Below, piece by piece: positions 56,667 through 64,000 of a DNA stretch of 64,000 nucleotides. The notes beneath the pieces are model-generated. The model was not told where the DNA came from, searched no databases, and saw only the letters and a list, made by a program, of their open reading frames with translations. A program made the position numbers and the translations under genes. The DNA is from Hemileia vastatrix. Lineage: Eukaryota > Basidiomycota > Pucciniomycetes > Pucciniales > Zaghouaniaceae. Each line of letters starts with the position of its first letter. Position 1 is the first letter of the stretch. Location of the stretch: assembly GCA_030280995.1 (NCBI GenBank), contig JASXTE010000005.1, forward strand, positions 33,617,501-33,681,500, in the 5' to 3' direction.

Positions 56667-59041
56667 CTATAAAAAAGACAGAATCTCAATAGAGCCTGAG
56701 ACACACTCCAGAAAACCAGAGGTGGCACCAACTTCTTTCCTTCTCCTGCAACAATCCATGCACTGGCACATTGAAGATAAACCAGGCCTGGTCTCCCAAC
56801 CATCCTCTCCAGGCAATGATAACCTCATGTGAAGCCTCCTTTAGTCTTCACCAGTCAACTCCAAGCTGATTCCCAAATCAAATTGATAACCAATTCTTGC
56901 CTGAAAATCCATCAAGAATGGCCCACCCAAAACAGCTTTAACTTTCCCCTTAGCAAAATAAAAATGAACCTTCCCTGAGGCTCCACCAATATCTAACTTC
57001 ACAAACTCAGAAGTTACAACCAATTCAGTGACATGGCCTCCAATCCCTCTCGAATTCCCACCAATACCAGTTTTGATGGGGAGGCCCAAATGAGTAGCCT
57101 CAAAGAAATCAGGTTTATATGAGAACCTGAATCCACCAATGCCCTTGCCTCCCTGCCATTCAGAGTGACATTGAAATATCCCAGAGGAGCAGAAAAATGA
57201 GTTTCCAACCCCTCACCAAACTTTTCAGCAGAATCACAAATGTATTCTACCTCACCAGAAGAAACTCTTCTCCTTGTCAACAACTTCTTCTGCCTATCAG
57301 CCAACCCTGGACTGATAGCATACAATTCCCCATAAGAAAGGGAAACCTGACCCTGATTCATCCTTTCAAGATCAGAGTCCATAACATTAGATTGACCAGA
57401 AACTACTGGCCTCTTAAAGTGAGCTCTTTGCTTCACTACCTTGGTCCTAAAAGCTTCTTGAGGACCAGCACCACCAACAGATTTACCATTAACAGGAACC
57501 AAACCAGATCCCTCACCAGAACCTCTAACTCCAGAAGGCTTTGGCAATGAAGCCAAAGGGACATCCTCCTCAGAGTCAGAATCAACCTCCCTTGGCATTG
57601 GCTCACCATTCATATCCAATGCACCAAAACTAGGGGGGCCCATGTCAGCCATACCCTTCTGCATCTTGTACAGCTCCTCTTTTCTGTACCTCTTCCTAGC
57701 TACACTCAGCTTAGGATCTGCATTTGAAGCATTTGGCTTTGGTTGGGCCTGAGAACTGCTCTAAGGCCTTCCCACCTTCCCTGCTTCCACATCATAAACA
57801 CCATCCAAGCATTCTCCACTTGACTGTCCACCACAGGAATACAACTCCAAACCACCAAAGGAAGTAGAAAAAGAGACCTTATTGACCTCCTTCCCCTTTC
57901 CCTTGACGTCATCATCCTCTTAAAAAGAAGACTTCCCCTGCTCAGGAATCTCCTCAAAACTTAGCCTCCTTTGGTAGAGACCACCCCTTCTCCTGACCAA
58001 ATCAACAGGAGCCTGCCCCTCACTGGGCTTCACAAATGAACCATCAGGGAACTTGAAAACCCTGCCATCAAATTCCACCTTTCCATCAGACACATCCCTG
58101 TTCAATGCCCAAAAATCATTGGACCTGTGCCCCCTCCTTCTGCAATAAGAGCAGACCCAAGGATCACTCCTACCAGCCCTCCTATCAAAATCTCTAGGCT
58201 GAGAAGGTGCCTTATTGACCTTCTTAGCCTCCTGAACAAAAATATGCAGCTGCTTTGTGAGATCAGCCAACTGCTCCACCACTGGGTCCCTCTCCTGTTT
58301 GGGAACCTGCACCATATTCTTCTCCTCCTTCTTCACCCTAACTTCCTCTTCAGCCAAAGCCTCACTGAATTTGCTGACATATTTGGCACACCCCTCCTGA
58401 TAGGTGTCCACAGCCAATAACTTCAAATGGGCCTCAACAGCCTCCTTCACCTTATCCAAGGCAGGCAACTTCTGGTCTCCATTAGAAAGAGTCTTCATCA
58501 ATTCCTTTCTTGAAAACTCCTTCAACACATCCATCCTGACATCTCCAGCCAGGGCAGACCAAAAAACATTCTTGGCAGCATTTTCATGTGCCAGCTCCTC
58601 CACTTCCACCAAGTATTCCACCACAGGATCAAACTGTAGCAGAACCTTTCTGTATTTATGCAAGTTACAAACACCACCATAAGATTGCCATTCAATGACA
58701 ACCTTGTTCAGATCCACCATAGTGAACCTGACACCACATTTATCTACCATCTCCCTACAAAATAACTTCCAATCCCTCTTCTTGTAGCCAGACATGGCCA
58801 CAATCTCCTTCTCCGCTGCCCTATCACCAATGAAGAGGATAATCTGCTTCACCATAACCAGGTAGGAAGAACCATCCACTCCAGCAGCAGTTTCATACTT
58901 CTGCAGAAACCACTTGACATCCTCCCCATAGAACTTGGTAAAATCCCAAGTTTTAATCCTAACACACTCCTTGACCATCACAGAAGGAGGACCATCTCTC
59001 CTACTGACAGTCACCACAGGAATAGAGGAACCAGAAGCCAT
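56667..59041 (-). pseudogene. gag: P2 gag-protease polyprotein
   Basis: Start MASGSSIPVVTV at 59041. The capsid part and knuckle region are open to about 57920, with a stop at the QGKSSF position, another near 57770, and TAA near 56841. The zinc knuckle is CSYCRRRGHRSNDF: here the last Cys is Phe, while P1 keeps that Cys but has lost the His. Protease ALVDSGSHINLIS, then a shift near 57095, then GGPFLMDFQARIGYQF. The Cys-rich tail is present near 56740. Confidence 0.85.
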
Positions 59042-59132
59042 TCCTCCAGACCAAAACACCAAAAAGAGCCAACCAAAGAAAACAGAGATTCCAAATAACT
59101 AGTAAGTTCTACTCCAAGTTGGACGCCAGAAA

Positions 59133-60224
59133 TGTAGAGAATCCTATAGTACTAGCTATAGGACTTGACCAAGGGAGTTGGAGAAAAACCAGAGAGAAAA
59201 TCCCCTGTCCCTTTAGAAAAATAGAGTGAAATTTACTGGCTAAAGTTAGTTGTTTCCTGTTTGCTAAAGCCCCTTTTTCAACACAATTGACTGCTTGATG
59301 AGCCAAGAAAGTAGTCCCCAGACAGACTACCAGACCAAAGAACTGACATGTAGACCAATGTACACACTAGAGAAAGAAAATATACTTGATGTAGGCTGCA
59401 AATCCACACCAGAGACAGCAATAATACTTGATATAGCTTGCAAGACTATACCAGAGAACCTGTTGCCAAAGTTGAGTTAAATGAAGAACTAACCTTGCAA
59501 CAAACACAGACAATTGTGGCCAAAAAACAGTGAAAACTGAGTGAGGAACAAGGATATCACCTCCGGATGGTTGTATGATAATTAAAGTTGCCCCAAACTG
59601 TCTTATTCACTATGTACACACAGACCACTATCTAAGAGCCCATGCACACCAACAAATTTGGCACCTGTACCAGCCAAATTGAATAAAAACCCTCCAGAAG
59701 CGCTCCCCAACCTTCTAAAACAGAGGCGGGAAGGGTGCCCGACATCCGAGGTGCCGCCTGAAGGGGCCTGGCCTCCCTGAAGCCAGAAAACCAATAAAAA
59801 CACCTAATCTACTTAGAAAAATTAGATACAACTACTAAAACCCTTAAAACACAGAATTATACTATAACAACATTGAGACATGAAATAAAGAGCAAAATTA
59901 GCCCTATCCAATGGTACTAAGTACTTAACCCTTAGACTTAAGGTTAGCCTTTAAAACATGAAAAGCAAAATTAAACAGCTATCTTTTGTAACTGAAGAAT
60001 GAGGAAATGACCCCTTAAAACTTAGAATATGAAAAATATTACCAAGACATGAAATATATAGAAAAACCGGGGCTATATAATGATAGTACCCACATAACTG
60101 CAGTCCCAATATCCACGGAATAAAACCAGAAAAATACCCAATTCTTTAACAGATGTCAATTAAAACATGCACAAACAGCGCCAAAACACACAACAAAGGC
60201 CCCTGCAAATGTTGGAAGACCACA
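59133..60224 (-). repeat. Right LTR of P2 (5' LTR)
   Basis: 1092 bp, TGTAGAGAATCC...GAAGACCACA. Carries the covarying LTR hairpin with AATTTGGC/GCCAAATT arms (minus strand). Confidence 0.95.
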
Positions 60225-60228
60225 TCGG

Positions 60229-63200
60229 AAGTATAAAGTTCAAGCAAGGAAATGGGGAAAACAGGATATTTCTATCATATGAAGAATACAATACAACTTC
60301 TACTGCAATATCTTTAACCATTTTTTAACAACAAATGGTCCCACAAAAGGATCTTCTAATTTGTTGTTTCCCTGTAGATTGAAATGGACAGTAGATATCA
60401 ACACTTCATCACCCTTTTTAAATGTGTATTCTTTATGGGATTGATCCCATCTTTTCTTTTCATATTAAAAAGCCTTATCAATACAGCTTTGAGCATGTTT
60501 TCTGCATAGCTGTTGCATTCGCATAAAAGACTTTACACCAGGGTGTAGTTCCAACTTAGGTAATTTATTATTGAGAGTTTGAGCAGGAGTGTTTGGGACA
60601 TAACTTAACCAAAGCTCAAAAGGCTTTTTCTCAGTGGCAGAATGAAGAGCGCTATTATAAGCAAGCTGAAGACCTGGAAATAGAGTAATACAGTAATGAG
60701 TACATCTGTAATTGTCTTTATATTCTAGTCCAAAGGCACAATACCTTCTAATCATATCTTCCAGAGTTTGAATCATTCTTTCAGCTAGACCATCAGTCTG
60801 AGTATGGTGAGCTGTAGATAATTTTAACTCACAGCCACAAATATCCATCAAAGACATCCAAAATTCAGATGTAAATTTTGTGTCTCTATCAGAGATAATG
60901 GATTTTGGAAACCAAACAATATTAAACATGTATGACCACCATAAGAAAGCTAATTCTTTTGTGGATACATCTTTGTGGGTTGTAATAAATTTGCAAATTT
61001 TTGTGAATATATCCACTATTACCCAACAAGAGTTATAACTGTCTTTTCCTGCTACAGGAAGACCAGTGAAAAAATCCATGTTGAGGATTTTTTCAAGGAT
61101 CATCAGGTGCTTCAGTATGTTGCAACAATCCTGCTCTTTTATCTGTCAATATTTTAGATTTTTGACAAGAATCACAAGATTCAACATATAATTTAGTGTC
61201 TTCAGACATATAAGCCCACCAAGCAGTGTTTTTAATTCTGGTTATGGTTTTTTCAAGATCAAAATTTCCTGCAAATATGTCATCATGACAAAGTTTTAAG
61301 ATGGTTTTTTTCATTGAAGGAGGAATAGCAATGACATTTTTAAGTTCTCTCCTGTAATAAATATAACCATCTTCAATGGAAAACTTTCCCTTATTCAAAG
61401 CATTTTGGTACTTTGGAGGAGAGTTTTTATCAATGCTTGAATAGAAGCATTCTTTGGATCATTCAAGATTGAAACCAATTTATTTAAATCAGAATCATTA
61501 CAATATGAATCCAGAATTAATTGCAATAGTTCCTCTTCTATATCAACAATATATATACCATGTATATGTACTGTATCAACTTCAGGTACATAAGCTGGAT
61601 TGGATACATCATTTGGAAGAGGTAATATAGACAACATATCTACATTTGAATGAACATTTCCAGCCCTGTGAATAATAGTCATTCTACCTCTGTATTCTTG
61701 AACAGCAAGTTGCCAGCTAAACATATGTTTATTTGGTGTTTTCAAGCTCAAGAGGGATTTCACAGCATTGAAATCAGTAACTAATTCAAAATTTTGATCA
61801 TTTAGATAATAATGAATCTTTTTTAAAGCCCATAAAACTTACAAGCACTCTAATTGAGTGGCACCATACTTCAATTCACTCTTTCTCAAGGTTCTTGAAA
61901 TATAATAAATTACTACTTCTGAAATTATATCATTAATAATTTATTTTTGGTGTAGAGCAGCTCCAAGTCCAATAAAACTTGCATCTGTATAGAGGACAAA
62001 AGGCTAATTAAATTCTGGAAGGGCAAGGATTGGAGCTGACATTAAACATTTCTTTAATGTATCAAAAGCCTTTTGAGTATCCCCATTCCATATATAAGCC
62101 ACATCCTTTCTAGTTAATTTGGTAAGTTGTTGGACTATGACTTGATAATTTTCAATTTATTGTCTATATTTGCCAAACATTCCAAAAAAAACTTTGTATT
62201 TCTCTTACAGATGTTGGTGCTTTGACATTCTTTATAGCAGCAACTTTACCTTGGTCTACACATATTTGTAAGCCAGAAACTACATGACCTAGGACTTTCA
62301 GGGATTGAAAACAAAATTTACACTTTTTCAAGGATAGAGTCATGTTAATTTCATCAATTTTCTGGAAGACTCTTCCTAAGTGTTGGATATGTTCATCAAA
62401 AGTTTTAGAAAAAGCTATGATATCATCAATATAAACCATTAACCATCTTTCGATTATTTCCTTATGAAGTGTGTTATCAATTACTTTTTGGAACACTGAA
62501 GGGGAATTCTTAGGGCCAAAGGGCACCCTAAAATATTTATAAATTACCATATGAGTTGAAATTAGAAAATTTTTTTGGGAGGATGTTTCAACAGGTATTT
62601 GATGATAACCTTTATTACCATCCAGACAGCTTATAATTTTTTCACCTTGAAGGGTAGCATGTATAGAGCTAATTCTGGGTAAAGGATAAATATCATCTAC
62701 AGTATAGTTATTCAATGCGCTATAATCTCTAAAAAGTCTATCTTTATCTTTCTCATAGGAGATCAAAACTGGATAGATGACACAATATTCAGGTGTAACA
62801 TCCACTTTTTCAATAATATTCATACTTAATAAATTTGAGATATTATCTTCAATATCTTTTCTCTTTGTGGAAGAAGCAGGATAAGGTTTTTTCTTTAGGC
62901 TAGGAGGTATTTCATTCAAATTACAGGATACAGAGATTTTCATTTCATCTTTAACCAATCCTAACACATGGAAACCATGAGCAAAAGCCATAGGGAAAGA
63001 TGTAATCAGGGAAACTATTGAATCTTTTTAATCATTAGTTAATTGATCACCAAATTAATCTGTGTCTATTTCAGACAATAATACCTCCATTTCATCTTTT
63101 AGTCTGCCCTTACTTTGGACCAATGAATTACAAGATTTTAATAAGTGTGCAGAATGCTTTTTAAAGGAAGAAAATTTAAATTTTCTTTTCCCATTCATGC

Positions 63201-63540
63201 CCAAGATAAAACAATTGTTCGCAGGATCTAATTTAATTCCAAACATGGCTAAAATATCATTTCCCATAATAAACCAATTGGTTAAATTATCATTTTTCAT
63301 CACAACAAATTTACAAATAGCTCTGAAAAACCACCATTATATTTAAAGAACACAGTGGCCTTGTATTTGCAAATGGGACATAAAACAGAACCATAACCTT
63401 TCCATTTTTCAGATTTTATAGGTAATAATTTGCTATGATAATCTTTATAAACTGAAGCTAGTGCTTTCTCAGACACTACACTTCCTCCAGCACCCAAGTC
63501 AAGAATAACCTCAACATTTTTACCATTTATGATAACTGGT
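60229..63540 (-). pseudogene. pol: Pol of element S, heavily decayed
   Basis: Minus-strand fragments in several frames. Protease at 63300-63540 with LDLGAGGS, where the catalytic motif should be DTG. RT at 62164-62991 with YIDDIIAFSKT. RNase H around 61400-62100. Integrase zinc domain at 61093-61398 (HDDIFAGNFD, where the second His is Asn; CDSCQKSK kept). Integrase core at 60465-61103 (NMDF, SDRDTKF, HHTQTDGLAERM). It continues across P2 into the chromodomain at 44280-44535. Related to M and N but divergent; the most decayed interior in the window. Confidence 0.85.
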
Positions 63541-64000
63541 GCTCTTAAAGGTGATATTAAAATTTAAATGTCAGTAATATCTTTAGTGATTTCAGTATTT
63601 ACTACAGAAGATAAATCAACATTACAATTTTCACACCAATTGTATAAATATTGGATATCTTTTTCTAAGACTAGAACTTCTTTAGAAGAATCATGGTCAT
63701 AAGAAATATTACTATTACAGTCACTTGAGGAATCATCAAGATCAACTTGAGTATTTTCAGATTCTTCAGTTTTTTCAACAAGATGAATTTTCTTGTCACA
63801 AACATGTCCTTTCTGACAAGGTTTTTTACATTTAAAACAAGTGTTTCTTGCATATTTCTTTGGTGCAACTGGAAAAGAGGGTTTACCAGTTTTGTCTGGA
63901 AGTTTTGTTGAAGGCTTTTGCTTATCATGATAATATTTTAAAGGATAATTCCTTGGTTCATATCTATGATTAAGTAGAACTTCATTACAGATATTAATAA
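63541..64000 (-). pseudogene. C-terminal gag of element S, running off the window
   Basis: Contains the zinc knuckle CFKCKKPCQKGHVC (minus, near 63785-63845) and an acidic stretch with SNISYDHDSS, like the equivalent SNISYSDDENE of M1. Several shifts. The rest of gag and the 5' LTR lie outside the window. Confidence 0.75.

Larger units (their letters stand above)
44536..60224 (-). mobile_element. Element P2: large LTR retrotransposon with three antisense genes
   Basis: LTRs at 44536-45626 and 59133-60224, flanks TCAG (44532-44535) and TCGG (60225-60228), consistent with a 4-bp duplication. Without the N solo LTR (48077-49229) and R solo LTR (53753-54950) it is about 13.3 kb. Minus-strand order: gag-protease, minisatellite, pol, hairpin region; then plus-strand genes A3, A2, A1 near the left LTR. 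The two LTRs differ more than those of P1, so P2 is older. Confidence 0.95.

Overview
The window is a stack of nested LTR retrotransposons with no clear host gene. Base composition is AT-rich. Fungal-sized introns (54 and 69 nt), Ty3/gypsy pol proteins and a gag/pol style I associate from memory with rust fungi and other Basidiomycota point to a large, repeat-swollen basidiomycete genome. A rust (Pucciniales) is my best guess. This is inference, because no rRNA or conserved host gene is present to prove it.

I use working names for five families. R (1.2 kb LTR) is seen as a partial LTR at 1-495 and a solo LTR at 53753-54950. P is a ~13.3 kb element with 1.09 kb LTRs: a solo LTR at 2062-9146, copy P1 on + at 17453-36844, and copy P2 on - at 44536-60224. 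N has 1.18 kb LTRs: a deleted copy on + at 2987-9017 and a solo LTR at 48077-49229. M is a chromovirus with 1.5 kb LTRs, arranged as an LTR-internal-LTR-internal-LTR array on - at 9399-43424. Q is a 7.5 kb element, pol on -, at 22495-29988. S is an old M/N-like element on - at 44269-44535 plus 60229-64000, running off the window.

Nesting, outer to inner: the P solo LTR was hit by N (perfect 5-bp TSD AACAG). The M array (TSD AACGT/AAAGT) was hit by P1 (ACGT/ATGT), and P1 was hit by Q inside its reverse transcriptase (perfect TSD GTGTG). S was hit by P2 (TCAG/TCGG), and P2 was hit by a solo N LTR and a solo R LTR.

The most interesting content lies between the end of pol and the 3' LTR of P and Q. 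Both families carry genes there on the strand opposite to pol. Q has one spliced gene of 290 codons. P has three (A1, A2, A3), one of them with a frame-preserving intron. The Q gene, A1 and A2 share a six-cysteine pattern, CX2CX6C-X12-15-CX2CX6C, which has the spacing of the fungal Zn2Cys6 cluster. P also has a 2-kb untranslated region holding several hairpins whose stems covary between repeats. A second theme is CpG decay: the Q pol frame stays open from 28181 to 25143 except for six TGA codons, each explicable as CGA to TGA, and its two LTRs decay at the same TCGA sites on opposite strands.
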